60,339 nucleotides of DNA from Gordoniibacillus kamchatkensis (GCF_000829455.1 NZ_JXAK01000046.1:1-60339); one strand, 5' to 3'. Positions 45,625-55,306 are shown, numbered from the stretch's first letter. Program-made: numbers and translations. Notes: a model not told the origin generated them from the letters alone.

Positions 45625-45881
45625 CATTTGCAGTGGCATTTTGCAGTAGGGCAGTTGCCGAAGCATCTGCAATTGCTTTTTCGGCAACTACCGCCCTGCG
45701 AAGAGCTGAAAGGGCTTCTGTAATTGCTCGGAGAGCACTTGCAGAAGCATTTTTTGGTGAAGACAGCATCCAAAGCATCTCTAATTGCTTATTCGGCAAC
45801 TACAGGCTGCGAAAAACTGAACATGCCATTGCAATTGCCCGGAGAGCATTTGCAGTGGCTTTTTTTGCGAAGTGCAATGGG
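45625..45881. repeat. 111-bp degenerate tandem repeat with a long hairpin
   Basis: Units start at 45625, 45736 and 45847, exactly 111 bp apart, each opening with CAYTTGCAG and the first two closing with CGGAGAG; the third is partial. Units one and two are about 70% identical. Unit one contains a strong hairpin: AGGGC+AGTTGCCGAA (45648-45662) pairs with TTCGGCAACT+GCCCT (45680-45697) around a 17-base loop and a three-base bulge. The period is a multiple of three, and an Ala-rich frame runs through on the plus strand (45615-45980), but with no ribosome site. The whole 383-bp spacer between the fucosidase and the next gene is otherwise empty. Confidence 0.72.
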
Positions 45882-46001
45882 CGGGCTTTGCCATCGAACC
45901 TGCAAGAGAGGAAAAATGTTTCACCGCTGTTTACATCGGAACGTATGTGCGGTAATCTTGAAATTACATGCTTGCAATAAAAACCAACGGAGGTTGATTT
46001 T

Positions 46002-46451
46002 GTGAATCTGGCGAACAAAGTGGAGCTTGTCGAATTGCCGGAGCTGAAGCTGATCGGCGTTTCCGTCACGTCCCCGTTCAAAGGACACTTGCCGGAACGG
46101 GTGGAAGCGATGAAGCGGCATTTTTACGAAAGGAAAGATGAAATTCGAAACGCTGTACATCCGGAACGATATTTATGCCCCAGTTTCTCCTCCGAGGTTT
46201 TGTTTACTTATTTGATCTGTATGGAAGTCAGCAGCTTGACCGAAGTGCCGGAGGGCATGATCGGCTTTGCGATTCCTCCTCATCGTTACGCGCGGACGAA
46301 GACGGCAGGCGATCCGTATCAAGTCATTCACGAATTTCTTGCTGCGCAAGGCTTGCAAGCTGACAAACGGGCGCTTGCCTTGGAAGAGTATCATTTCAGC
46401 AATCCGATTTGGCCGGATGAAGCGGCGGTTTATGTTCCGGTGAAACGATGA
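46002..46451 (+). CDS. GyrI-like effector-binding domain protein
   Basis: 149 residues made of a single GyrI-like/AraC effector-binding domain (ELPELKLIGVSVTSPF at the start, FAIPPHRYARTKTAGDPYQVIHEFL and the ending ALEEYHF...IWPDEAAVYVPVKR). No DNA-binding part. GTG 46002 follows ACGGAGGTTGA. Such domains bind amphipathic small molecules. Its stop overlaps the start of a protein-kinase-like gene (ATGA), so the two products are made together and may work together. Confidence 0.85.
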   Translation: MNLANKVELVELPELKLIGVSVTSPFKGHLPERVEAMKRHFYERKDEIRNAVHPERYLCPSFSSEVLFTYLICMEVSSLTEVPEGMIGFAIPPHRYARTKTAGDPYQVIHEFLAAQGLQADKRALALEEYHFSNPIWPDEAAVYVPVKR

Positions 46452-47338
46452 TGCCGGCTAAACGCGTCACCATCGAGCTGGACGACGTCGCATTTCAGCT
46501 GCAGGAAGAACATCGGTTTGATTGGCTGCAGCGTCTGGGGCGGGTGTTTGCCGTCTTCGACCAGCAGGATTCCGGGAACGTCAGCTTCGGCGTCGACCGG
46601 GACGGCGAGAAGCTGTTTGTCAAATATGCCGGCGCCAGACCGCTCACTTTTTCCGGCGAGCCGGAGGATGCCGTTGATCGTTTGAAAGCGGCTGTTCATC
46701 TGTATGACGAACTCAGACATCCGTCGCTAATCGAATTGGTCGGCCATGTCGAGGTCGAATCCAGCTACGCGGCAATGTTTAAATGGTTTGAAGGAGAAAC
46801 GCTGCATCCCCACTGGTCGTTTCCGCCCCCGGCCAAGTACAGCCACCCGGAATCTCCGTACTATCGCTTCAGGCAGCTGTCCGTTGAACAAAGATTGGCT
46901 TCGCTGGACGCTATTTTTTCGTTTCATGAATACGCGGAAAATAAAGGGTTTGTCGCTGTCGATTTTTACGACGGCAGTCTTTTGCACAATTTTACAACGA
47001 ACGAAACCAAAATATGCGACATTGATCTGTACGAGCGGAAACCGTTCGTCAATACGATGGGCCGGCTTTGGGGATCGTCGCGGTTTATGTCGCCGGAGGA
47101 ATTTTCGCTGGGTGCCGGCATCGATGAACGGACCAACGTTTTTACGATGGGAGCGACGGCTTTTGCGCTGGTGGGCGGCGAGCTTGACCGTTCTTTCGCA
47201 AAGTGGGAAGCGGGAGAGGCGCTGTATGACGTTGCCAGCCGGGCCGTGCAGGCGGACAGGAACGCCAGGTACTCTACCGTTGCCGAGTTCAAAGCAGCGT
47301 GGGACTTGGCGGTCCAAAAGAAGCTGTTGCAGCTCTGA
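46448..47338 (+). CDS. divergent Ser/Thr protein kinase-like protein
   Basis: 296 residues with a Hanks-type kinase fold. Lys59 (LFVKYAG) fits the ATP-binding lysine. The catalytic loop lacks HRD and reads FVAVDFYDGSLLHNF with Asp172. The metal-binding DFG is replaced by DID (191-193, KICDIDLYERKPF). An APE-like SRFMSPEEF (211-219) and ERTNVFTMGATAF follow. The same unusual motif set occurs in a Bacillus/Paenibacillus family annotated as protein kinases, so the changes look inherited rather than decayed. Could be an atypical kinase or small-molecule phosphotransferase. Coupled to the GyrI-like gene by a 4-bp overlap. Confidence 0.8.
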   Translation: MMPAKRVTIELDDVAFQLQEEHRFDWLQRLGRVFAVFDQQDSGNVSFGVDRDGEKLFVKYAGARPLTFSGEPEDAVDRLKAAVHLYDELRHPSLIELVGHVEVESSYAAMFKWFEGETLHPHWSFPPPAKYSHPESPYYRFRQLSVEQRLASLDAIFSFHEYAENKGFVAVDFYDGSLLHNFTTNETKICDIDLYERKPFVNTMGRLWGSSRFMSPEEFSLGAGIDERTNVFTMGATAFALVGGELDRSFAKWEAGEALYDVASRAVQADRNARYSTVAEFKAAWDLAVQKKLLQL

Positions 47339-47401
47339 CGGTAAGCATAATGGCAACCGAATCATTTTATCCGCATAGCAGCTGGGCGCAATAACAAATA
47401 A

Positions 47402-47431
47402 TTGTTGTCTCCATATACCCCCGATTATAAT
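47402..47431 (+). promoter_or_regulatory. promoter of the MalT/LuxR-type regulator gene
   Basis: TTGTTG (47402-47407), 18 bp, TATAAT (47426-47431). The predicted transcript start near 47438 leaves only about 7 bases before ATG 47445, which supports the GTG at 47463 as the real start. Confidence 0.55.
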
Positions 47432-47462
47432 AGAACTACTTCGAATGAACGGGGGATTGCCG

Positions 47463-50051
47463 GTGGAATCGGTTTTATTGCATGCGAAGCTGCAGATGCC
47501 CCCACTGCTGCCTGCGGTTTTGCCGCGCGACCGCTTGACGAAACGGCTGCAGGAAGGTCTGGGGCGAAGAGCAACTTTCATTACGGCGCCCGCAGGCTAT
47601 GGAAAATCGACGCTGGTCGCCGCGTGGGCCGGGCAGCTTGAAGCGCCTGTCGGCTGGCTGTCGCTGGACGCAGGCGACAATGACATTTTCCGTTTCTGGA
47701 ACTACGTCGTTTCGTCTATCGATGCAGTTTGCGACGGCTTCGGTAACAAGGTCAGGCAGGCTTTGGAGTCACTGGCTCCGGGCAACCACGAACCTTTTCT
47801 CGTGGTGCTGCTGAACGAATTGAACGGGCTGCGGCAACCGCTCGCGTTTGTATTTGACGATTTCCACGTCATTCACGATGCGTACATTATCGACTCGATG
47901 ACCTTTTTCCTCGAATACTTGCCCGCTAACGTTCACCTCTATATCGCAAGCCGGAAAAAAGCCGCTTTTGCGAAGGCGCGTCAGTTCAGCCGCGGTTGGG
48001 CGATTCAATTGGACGCCCGGGATCTGAGGTTTGACGAGCGGGAAGCGGAAGATCTGTTCCGCCTATGGGAAGACCGAAATTACCCGCAAGAGCAAATCCG
48101 GCTGCTGGTTGAGCGGACGGAAGGCTGGGTGACAGGGCTGAAGCTGGCCGCTCTCGCCGCGCGCAATCCGAATCGGGAACCGGTTCCGGTTCGAGATACG
48201 GCTGTTGAGGGCAGCCGTGTCGGGCAGTATTTGCTGGAAGAAGTATTTGAGTCGCTAGAGCCTTCGCTGCAGGCGTTCCTGGTCAAGTGCTCCGTTTTGC
48301 AGCGCATGTCCGGGCCGCTTTGCCAAGCGGTTACGGGGGATGCCGAAAGCGGAAGCAGACTGATCGAGCTTGCCGCAGAAGGGCTGTTCCTCGTACCGCT
48401 CGATACGAAACGGGAATGGTTCCGGTTCCATCACTTGTTCGCCGACTTCCTGGTGGACCGGTTGCTGCAGCAGCATCCGGACAGCATTGCGGAATTGTAC
48501 AAGATGGCAGCCAGTTGGAGTGCGGCACAAGGCTTGCAAGAGGACGCGGTGGAATATTATTTGGCCGGAAAGCACTTCCCGGAAGCGGTCGATCTGCTGG
48601 GCCGAATGAAATCGTTCATGGTGAAAAGGGAGTTCTCTACGCTTCGCCACTGGCTGTCACTCATTCCGGAGCCTGTCCTTTGGGAGCACCGCTATTTGTA
48701 TTTTTCTTATATTTTATCGCTTTTATGGGATAACGAGCCGCTTCTGGCCGAGACCTATATGCAATCTGCCGAAGAGCGGTTTCAGGCTTCCGCTGCGGAC
48801 TGGACGGAGGAGGAGCGGAACCGGTTTCTGGGGAACCTGTACTATTTGCGTAATTCGAAGGCTACCCAATACGATCTGGACGTCGTAAAAGGACTGGAAT
48901 ATATCCAATTGTCGCTGCAGCATAGCCCAGCCGGTCCGGAGCTGCTGTTCGCCCCGCCGCATATGCCGATGTCTCCTACCATCTTTAGATCGTACAACGG
49001 CAAGAGGGGAAAGCACTTGCCCCGCGAGCTGGCAGAACCTTTTTTCCGCAGCATGATCCGCTTCCTGACCCCGATGCGCCTGCACGACTCCTCGATTGTG
49101 TGCTACGGCGAGCTGCTCTATGAGCGTAACGAGCTGGAGGAAGCGGAGGCGCACTTCAAGCTGGGGCTGCAGGAAAACGTGCATAACCGTTACCAGCCGG
49201 AAAAAGTGTACGTCCCTGCGTACCTCTATTTGTCGCGCATCGCCAAAGCCCGGGGAGACCGGCAGCAAGCGGAACTTTGGCTTGAGGAAGCGCGGAAAAG
49301 GGCCATCGGCGAAGAGGCCGCCGCCGCACTGCCGTTTATCGAGGCGGAGCTGGCCGGGCTGCGGCTGGATCAAGGAGATGTATCCGCCGCTTCGAAGTGG
49401 AGGGAGAAATATAGGGTGAGCGAGACGGACCCTGTCTCCATTTTTCAGCTTTATACCTACACGTTTCTTGTTCGGGTGTTGATGTGGGAGGAACGATACG
49501 AGCAAGCTCAGGCTCTGGCGGACAGGCTGTTCGCTTTGGCCGTCAAAGGCCATCGGCCTATGGACGCTTTGGAGCTTCAGGTGCTGCAGGCGCTCCTTTG
49601 GTACAAAACAGGCAAAACGGAGCAGGCCGTCTTAACGATGGAGCAAGCTCTGAAATATGCCGAGCCGGACGAGTATATCCGCGTTTTCGCGGATCGGGGG
49701 AGACCGGCGGCAGAGCTGCTCATGACGTACATCCAGCTGCGCCGGAAAGGGCACGTGAGGGAAAGCGAAGCGCCGTCCCTCGTCTTCGTTCGCAAGGTAC
49801 TTTCCAGCTTTGGCGAAACGGCGGTGACCGGCGCATCCGAGAGCCGTCTCGACCGGCTTGACCGTCTCTTCACGAAGCGGGAGACGGACATTTTCCGCTG
49901 CATGCTGGAAGGAATGGACAACCAAGCGATTGCAGACGCTTTGGGCATGGGCATGGGAACGCTGAAAACGCACATCAACCATATTTACGGCAAGCTTGAC
50001 GTCAAAAGCCGGATCGAAGCGATTCGACGCGGCAAGGAGCTGTTGGAATAA
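47463..50051 (+). CDS. MalT/LuxR-type ATP-dependent transcriptional regulator
   Basis: About 862 residues. The STAND ATPase starts with a Walker A motif (TAPAGYGKST, about 41-50) and has a Walker B-like FVFDDFH. Tetratricopeptide-like helical repeats fill the middle (ELLYERNELEEAEAHFKLGL, LWLEEARKRA). The C-terminal LuxR helix-turn-helix is complete (LFTKRETDIFRCMLEGMDNQAIADALGMGMGTLKTHINHIYGKLDVKSRIEAIRR). GTG 47463 has GGGGGA at 47451-47456; ATG 47445 has no ribosome site. MalT-type proteins are activated by a small inducer with ATP. A terminator separates it from the surface-protein gene that follows, so a regulatory link is possible but not shown. Confidence 0.9.
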   Translation: MESVLLHAKLQMPPLLPAVLPRDRLTKRLQEGLGRRATFITAPAGYGKSTLVAAWAGQLEAPVGWLSLDAGDNDIFRFWNYVVSSIDAVCDGFGNKVRQALESLAPGNHEPFLVVLLNELNGLRQPLAFVFDDFHVIHDAYIIDSMTFFLEYLPANVHLYIASRKKAAFAKARQFSRGWAIQLDARDLRFDEREAEDLFRLWEDRNYPQEQIRLLVERTEGWVTGLKLAALAARNPNREPVPVRDTAVEGSRVGQYLLEEVFESLEPSLQAFLVKCSVLQRMSGPLCQAVTGDAESGSRLIELAAEGLFLVPLDTKREWFRFHHLFADFLVDRLLQQHPDSIAELYKMAASWSAAQGLQEDAVEYYLAGKHFPEAVDLLGRMKSFMVKREFSTLRHWLSLIPEPVLWEHRYLYFSYILSLLWDNEPLLAETYMQSAEERFQASAADWTEEERNRFLGNLYYLRNSKATQYDLDVVKGLEYIQLSLQHSPAGPELLFAPPHMPMSPTIFRSYNGKRGKHLPRELAEPFFRSMIRFLTPMRLHDSSIVCYGELLYERNELEEAEAHFKLGLQENVHNRYQPEKVYVPAYLYLSRIAKARGDRQQAELWLEEARKRAIGEEAAAALPFIEAELAGLRLDQGDVSAASKWREKYRVSETDPVSIFQLYTYTFLVRVLMWEERYEQAQALADRLFALAVKGHRPMDALELQVLQALLWYKTGKTEQAVLTMEQALKYAEPDEYIRVFADRGRPAAELLMTYIQLRRKGHVRESEAPSLVFVRKVLSSFGETAVTGASESRLDRLDRLFTKRETDIFRCMLEGMDNQAIADALGMGMGTLKTHINHIYGKLDVKSRIEAIRRGKELLE

Positions 50052-50065
50052 ATTGGAGCAAAAAC

Positions 50066-50102
50066 TCTAACTCCGCCTATAACCGGAGTTAGATTTTTTT
50101 GC
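50066..50102 (+). terminator. intrinsic terminator
   Basis: TCTAACTCCG / CGGAGTTAGA, ten perfect pairs with an eight-base loop and a run of seven T residues, 14 bp after the regulator stop codon. Confidence 0.92.
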
Positions 50103-50177
50103 GGGCAATATCCGCTATGCTGTGAAATGGATAGAGCGACAGGACTCTCTACATACAAAAGTAAGGAGAAGATAGCA

Positions 50178-53100
50178 TTGAACAAAAAAATCGGCGTTAT
50201 GTTGATGTTCGCCATACTGTTATGCCCGTTGCTGGCCCCCGCCAGGGCGGGTGCCGCCAGCTTGACCATGACTTCGATTTCATCTTCAAACGGCACTCTG
50301 CTGGCTTTGGACAGCGATGGGCACATCTGGGCTTGGGGCAGTAATTATAGTGGCGAATACGGTGACGGGACGACAAATCAAGCCTACGCCCCGAAAAGAG
50401 TCGATGTTACGGATAACGAAGCTTCGGTCGCTTTTCAAAAAGTGGCTGCAGGGTTTAACTCCTCGCTTGCCTTGGACAGCTCGGGACACATATGGTCAAC
50501 CGGGAACAATGGGTACGGCCAATTGGGCAACGGGACGACAACGGAATCGCATGTGTGGGGAAAGCTCGCGGTTCAAGATAGCGGAACGGAAGTCATTTTT
50601 AAGGATATAGCGGCGGAACGAGTGAATTCGCTCGCTATTGACAATAGCGGACAGCTTTGGGTCTGGGGGCAAGGGCAATCACTTGTGCCGATGAAGGACG
50701 GAGTGACAAACGGCGTTTCGTTTCAAAGCGTAGATGCGATGGATCAGAATGCCGTCGCGCTTGATGCCTCGGGATACGTATGGCAAATCGATAACGCAGG
50801 CTTTAACCCCCAGAAGCTCGTCGCGACCGACAGCGGCGGCTTGCCCGTACGGTTTAAAGCCATCTCGGCCGGCGATACAATCCCATGCGGCACTTGGCCA
50901 TGTAATTATGATTTGGCTTTGGACGATGCAGGGAATATATGGGCCTGGGGAAGCAACACATATGGCCAGCTTGGGAACGGTACGACATTGGACGGGACCA
51001 ATACTCTTGCGAAAATTGCCGTAACGGACTCCGGCTCCCCGGTAACGTTCACGAAAATATCGGCAGGAGTCAGGTATGCGCTCGCGCTCGATAGCGGCGG
51101 AACGCTCTGGTCTTGGGGGTACAATAACAATGGACAACTGGGGGACGGCACGCAAACCGATCGCTATGTCCCGTACAAAGTAGTTGTTACGGATAATGGG
51201 AATCCGGTGAAGTTCAAGACCGTCCGCGCCGGGGCGGGGAGCTCGCAAGCAATTGATGTTAACGGCCAGAGATGGGCCTGGGGCGGGGATCTGGGCGACG
51301 GTACGACAGGCACCGCCTTGCAGCCGAAAAAAATTCAGCCAGGCTCGGCTACGACTCTTTCCGTATCGGCGGCGACCATTACGAACCTCGAATCGCTGAC
51401 GTTGACGGCAACGGTAACGGGGGGCTTCGGAACGCCGACCGGACTAGTTACGTTCCTGGACGGAGGCGCTGTGATTGGAAGCGGCGTTTTGGATGCAAGC
51501 GGAACGGCGACTTTTACCGTGCCCGCGCTGCCGGCAGGGATGCACAATTTGACAGCTCAGTATTCGGGCAACAGCTCGTACAACGGAAGCTTATCCGGCG
51601 CCGTCAACGTTCAAGTAAATCGGCCTGCCGCACCGGCGTTGTCGATCGCGCAAACGCCCGCAGATTTGACAAGCGGCACCGTAATCTTGAGCGTTACGGC
51701 TCAAACCTATGGAACCGGCAACTCGCTGGACAGCCTGAAATGGCTTGAAGGAGACAAAAGCGCCGCCGATTTCCTGAACGCGGGGGACGATATTACCGCA
51801 ACCGGAAGCTTTGCGGTAAACCGAAGCGGCACGTATACCGTGTATGCGAAAGACAAGGCGGGCAATGAAACGGTGCAGACGGTCGCAGTCGACGGAATCC
51901 CTGCCGTGTGGCTGACGGGAGTTTCGCTGAACGGCTCGTCTTTCACTGAACAAGAAGGCCAAAATCGGCTGAACGTAACCGGAGAAGCGAACCACATTGG
52001 CGCAGGCGATCCGTTAACGCTTGAGTTCGATATCGTTGACAGCCAAGGCACTACAGTAACGCACGACGTGTACGGCATCTTATCCAGCGGCTTGCATCAA
52101 GCTTTCAGCCACAGCGTGACAATTACGTCCGCGAAGTACCCGAGCGGATCGTATGCGATGCGCGTATCCGTTACTGCCGCAACGTACGCGCCTGCCGTGG
52201 CGACGCTGCCTTTCGCCGTGAACACGACGCTGCCGACGATTCGGGTGACGATGACGACGGCGGACGGCAAGCCGTATGCAAGCGGAAGCTGGACGAATCA
52301 AAACGTTACGGCCAGCGTATATGCATCCGTATACGAAACAAGCTCGCTCGCTTCCTTGACCTTGTCCGTAGACGGCGGAGACGGTCAACCGGTAGCAAAC
52401 GACAGCTCGTATACCGTATCGCAGGAAGGAAAGCACACGCTCGTCTACCAAGCGACGGACAGCGCCGGGCATACGTTCGTCCAGTCCGTTCAGGTGAACA
52501 TCGATAGAACGCCATCAGGCGGAGACTCCGGGGGCGATAAAGACTACGGCGGCGGCAATACGGGTGCTGCGAATCCGGCCGCTCCGCCCGCTGAACCGGC
52601 CGGTCCCCCTACCGCACCTAAGCCCGAACCGTTCAAAAGCTTCGTCCATGCCGAGCGGATCATCGACATGCTGAAGAGCGCGATAGCTTCGAACCGGAAC
52701 GCGACGTTTTCGGATACGGCGTCCCATTGGGCTGCTGGCGATATTCGCCTTGCCGCCAGGCTCGGCATCGCCGACGGTTATCCCGGCGGAGCCTTCATGC
52801 CGGATGCTCCCGTGACGCGTGCGGAATTCAGCAAGCTGATCGTCCAAGCGTTCGCCCTCAGCACAGGACCGAAGCAGGTCCGATTCAACGATGCCGGCAG
52901 TCACTGGGCGGAGGGGTTCATCCAAACTCTCGCTTCCAACGGCGTAATTGACGGTTACGAGGACGGCTCGTTCCAGCCGGACAACCGCATATCCCGCGCC
53001 GAAATGGTTGCCATGCTTTCCCGGATTGCCGATTTCGCTGCGCTTCAGCAAGGGGCAGCGAAGACGTTTGCCGACGTAACTCCCTTCTCTTGGGCTAAAT

Positions 53101-53264
53101 CCGTCATAGAAGAAGCGGCGGGCGCTGGCATTCTGCAAGGCGTCGATAACAGCCGATTTGCGCCGGACGGGACGGCGACTCGGGCGGAGGCGGTCGCATT
53201 GATACTGAGAACTTTGAGGCTGAATCCGGCCGTTAGCGATATGCTGGATTCAATTCAATCATAA
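50178..53264 (+). CDS. secreted RCC1-repeat / Ig-like / SLH-domain surface protein
   Basis: 1028 residues. TTG 50178 follows AAGGAGAAGA; an upstream ATG at 50127 has no ribosome site and would precede the signal peptide (MLMFAILLCPLLAPARAGAA, cleavage near 26). Residues about 30-390 hold RCC1-type propeller repeats (GHIWAWGSNYSGEYGDGT, GNIWAWGSNTYGQLGNGT, GTLWSWGYNNNGQLGDGT). A bacterial Ig-like domain follows (TATVTGGFGTPTGLVTFLDGG), then further beta-sandwich modules, a Gly/Pro-rich linker (PAAPPAEPAGPPTAPKPEP) and three S-layer homology domains at the end (FSDTASHWAAGDIRLAARLG; FNDAGSHWAEGFIQTLASNG; FADVTPFSWAKSVIEEAAGAG). Anchored non-covalently to the cell-wall polymer. Likely a binding or scaffold protein; ligand unknown. 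Confidence 0.92.
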   Translation: MNKKIGVMLMFAILLCPLLAPARAGAASLTMTSISSSNGTLLALDSDGHIWAWGSNYSGEYGDGTTNQAYAPKRVDVTDNEASVAFQKVAAGFNSSLALDSSGHIWSTGNNGYGQLGNGTTTESHVWGKLAVQDSGTEVIFKDIAAERVNSLAIDNSGQLWVWGQGQSLVPMKDGVTNGVSFQSVDAMDQNAVALDASGYVWQIDNAGFNPQKLVATDSGGLPVRFKAISAGDTIPCGTWPCNYDLALDDAGNIWAWGSNTYGQLGNGTTLDGTNTLAKIAVTDSGSPVTFTKISAGVRYALALDSGGTLWSWGYNNNGQLGDGTQTDRYVPYKVVVTDNGNPVKFKTVRAGAGSSQAIDVNGQRWAWGGDLGDGTTGTALQPKKIQPGSATTLSVSAATITNLESLTLTATVTGGFGTPTGLVTFLDGGAVIGSGVLDASGTATFTVPALPAGMHNLTAQYSGNSSYNGSLSGAVNVQVNRPAAPALSIAQTPADLTSGTVILSVTAQTYGTGNSLDSLKWLEGDKSAADFLNAGDDITATGSFAVNRSGTYTVYAKDKAGNETVQTVAVDGIPAVWLTGVSLNGSSFTEQEGQNRLNVTGEANHIGAGDPLTLEFDIVDSQGTTVTHDVYGILSSGLHQAFSHSVTITSAKYPSGSYAMRVSVTAATYAPAVATLPFAVNTTLPTIRVTMTTADGKPYASGSWTNQNVTASVYASVYETSSLASLTLSVDGGDGQPVANDSSYTVSQEGKHTLVYQATDSAGHTFVQSVQVNIDRTPSGGDSGGDKDYGGGNTGAANPAAPPAEPAGPPTAPKPEPFKSFVHAERIIDMLKSAIASNRNATFSDTASHWAAGDIRLAARLGIADGYPGGAFMPDAPVTRAEFSKLIVQAFALSTGPKQVRFNDAGSHWAEGFIQTLASNGVIDGYEDGSFQPDNRISRAEMVAMLSRIADFAALQQGAAKTFADVTPFSWAKSVIEEAAGAGILQGVDNSRFAPDGTATRAEAVALILRTLRLNPAVSDMLDSIQS

Positions 53265-53272
53265 CATGCTGC

Positions 53273-53317
53273 AAAAGCAGGAAGACGCGGCTTCGGCCGC
53301 GGTCTTCCTGCTTTTTT
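53273..53317. terminator. bidirectional terminator
   Basis: AAAAGCAGGAAGAC pairs with GTCTTCCTGCTTTT, extended by a GC-rich inner stem around CTTCGG. A-run and T-run on either side allow use by the surface-protein gene and the convergent MFS gene. Confidence 0.9.
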
Positions 53318-53443
53318 GCGTTGGGAGGATGGTTAATTGACGCCTGTTCAACTGGGCTGGAAAATGGCGGAGGGGAGAATGCCCCAAACGGCTTGGTTTA
53401 GCGGCAGCCTTGGACGAGCTCGAGCTGCAGCATTGGATTTGTG

Positions 53444-54646
53444 TTATCGCTTGCCGCTTCGTTCCGTCGCATAATAAATCATCGCAAGGACCGGCAAAGC
53501 GATTCCGATCGATAACGCCGCCGCCCAGCCTCCCGCGGCGTATGCCCATCCTCCCAATGCGGAGCCCAATGCTCCGCCGCCGAAGAAAATCGCCATATAC
53601 AAGCCGTTAAGCCGGCCGCGAATCTCCGCTCCCAATGAGAAGATGGCACGTTGCCCGAGGACCATATTCGCGGAAACGCCCATGTCCAACAGAATGGCTG
53701 CAACGACCAAAGTTACCAGAGCAAAAGTCGATCCGCCTTGAACGACCAAAGGCAGGCCAATGGAAACGATAACCAAGGCCAAAGCGAGACCTGTGGCCGG
53801 ACGAATCCAGCCGCGATCTGCAAGACGGCCGGCCATATGCGCCGCCGCCGCTCCCGATACCCCGACCAAAGCGAACAACGCGACGGCTGATTGGGAAAAA
53901 TGAAACGTCGGGCCGGTCAGCAGCAACGGAACCGTCGTCCAGAATAAGCTGAACGTTCCGAACACGCAAGCGTGATAGAGGGCTCTACGCTGCAGGATAG
54001 GCGTCGTTTTGAGCAAATGCCACATCGAACCCACAAGAGCCGAGTACCGTGTCGCCATCAACGGCTGCCGGGCAGGGAGCGCCATGGCCAATATAAACGC
54101 CAGTGCCAAAATCGCTGCGGCTGATAAGTAGTATACTGCCCGCCAGCCCATATATTCCGCCACCATGCTAGAAATTGGACGAGCGAGCATGATCCCGAGA
54201 AGCAATCCGCTCATGACGTTCCCCACATGGCGGCCGCGCGTCGCATCCGGCGAAAGATGAGCGGCGTACGGAACAAGTACTTGAGCCGCGACCGAGCTCA
54301 ATCCGATAAACAGGGAGGCAGTGAGAAACATGGCGGTGCTTTTGGCGACGGCCGCAACCGCTAGAACGACCGTAGTGCCGAACAAGAGCGTAACCACAAG
54401 CTTTCGGCTTTCCAAAATGTCTCCCAATGGCACGATAAACAGTAACCCGATTCCGTAACCGATTTGAGAGAGCGTCACAATCAAGCCCGCCGCCCCGGAA
54501 GATAGCCCGAGCGCCGAACTGATGAGTCCCACCAAAGGCTGCGCGTAATAGAGATTGGCGGCGATCAAGCCGCACGCAGCTGCGAGAATGAAGATGATCC
54601 GCGCCAAGTAAGGATTCTCGAGTTGCTGAGCTTCAGTTGCATGCAT
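53444..54646 (-). CDS. MFS transporter of the TetR-controlled unit
   Basis: 400 residues, 12 predicted helices, similar to drug/arabinose-type exporters ([54 protein letters not shown]). ATG 54646 is preceded by AGAGGCC on the minus strand; the longer start at 54679 would place the ribosome site inside the operator. It lies 50 bp downstream of the TetR gene on the same strand, with a palindromic operator in the gap. Probably exports a toxic compound that the TetR protein senses. Confidence 0.9.
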   Translation of the reverse strand: MHATEAQQLENPYLARIIFILAAACGLIAANLYYAQPLVGLISSALGLSSGAAGLIVTLSQIGYGIGLLFIVPLGDILESRKLVVTLLFGTTVVLAVAAVAKSTAMFLTASLFIGLSSVAAQVLVPYAAHLSPDATRGRHVGNVMSGLLLGIMLARPISSMVAEYMGWRAVYYLSAAAILALAFILAMALPARQPLMATRYSALVGSMWHLLKTTPILQRRALYHACVFGTFSLFWTTVPLLLTGPTFHFSQSAVALFALVGVSGAAAAHMAGRLADRGWIRPATGLALALVIVSIGLPLVVQGGSTFALVTLVVAAILLDMGVSANMVLGQRAIFSLGAEIRGRLNGLYMAIFFGGGALGSALGGWAYAAGGWAAALSIGIALPVLAMIYYATERSGKR

Positions 54647-54662
54647 AGCTAGGCCTCTTTTC

Positions 54663-54684
54663 TGGAACGAATGTTCCAATAATA
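54663..54684 (-). promoter_or_regulatory. TetR operator at the MFS promoter
   Basis: Perfect inverted repeat TGGAAC-GAAT-GTTCCA (54663-54678), next to a minus-strand -10-like TATTAT (54684-54679). Within TTCTGGAACGAATGTTCCA, 16 of 19 bases match the site upstream of the TetR gene, so both are probably bound by the same repressor. Confidence 0.75.
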
Positions 54685-54696
54685 TTAAAAAAAAGC

Positions 54697-55272
54697 TTAA
54701 AGCATCTCAATTACCGTGTCCACCATGTCGTATAATTCTTTTTTGTCGCTTTTTACCTTGGCTACGACATTGATGCTATGGTTGAGGTTAGACAGCAGGA
54801 TCGACAGGACCTTGATATCTTTCTTTGGGTCGATTTCTCCCGTCTGCTGGCCTTTGCGCAAAAGTTCGTAAAACAATCGTTCCAATTCCTCGAAGCGTTC
54901 CCGGATCAATTTCCGAAATTGTTCATCCGGCGAATTCAAACCGATGGCGGCGTTCGTCACCAAGCATCCTGGGGGCGAATTGGCGTCAAATGCATTGTCT
55001 ATATGCCGCTCGAAATACCGCCGGATGCCCTCTTTCGTAGACGACGCTTGAACCAGAAGATCTTTCTTGTTCTGACCGATTTTCTTATAATGCTGCAAAG
55101 CTTCGACATAAAGTGTTTCTTTGTCCGTGAAAGTTTCGTACAGGCTCGATCTGCTTAGGCCCATCGCGTTCAGCAAATCCGGTATGCTCGTCGCTTCGTA
55201 GCCTTTTTCCCAAAAAACCAACATGGCCTTATGTAGCACATGCTCCCTGTCGAACTCTTTTGCGCGCCCCAT
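54697..55272 (-). CDS. TetR/AcrR-family repressor
   Basis: 191 residues. Amino-terminal helix-turn-helix [51 protein letters not shown] is of the AcrR/YbiH kind. [11 protein letters not shown] in the ligand domain is typical of the TetR C-terminal subgroup. ATG 55272 follows GAAGGGAGTG on the minus strand. It is first in a two-gene unit with the MFS exporter, and matched operators lie before each gene. Confidence 0.93.
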   Translation of the reverse strand: MGRAKEFDREHVLHKAMLVFWEKGYEATSIPDLLNAMGLSRSSLYETFTDKETLYVEALQHYKKIGQNKKDLLVQASSTKEGIRRYFERHIDNAFDANSPPGCLVTNAAIGLNSPDEQFRKLIRERFEELERLFYELLRKGQQTGEIDPKKDIKVLSILLSNLNHSINVVAKVKSDKKELYDMVDTVIEML

Positions 55273-55306
55273 GGTTACACTCCCTTCATTGGTTAATTGT
55301 GTAGAC

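Noticed and set aside
45615-45980. Ala-rich 121-codon open frame through the tandem repeat
   Set aside because: No ribosome site, no resemblance to a known protein, and the frame is explained by the repeat period being a multiple of three. Kept as a repeat.
50127-50177. ATG 50127 as start of the surface protein
   Set aside because: It has no ribosome site and would put 17 charged residues before the signal peptide; TTG 50178 has a strong AAGGAG.
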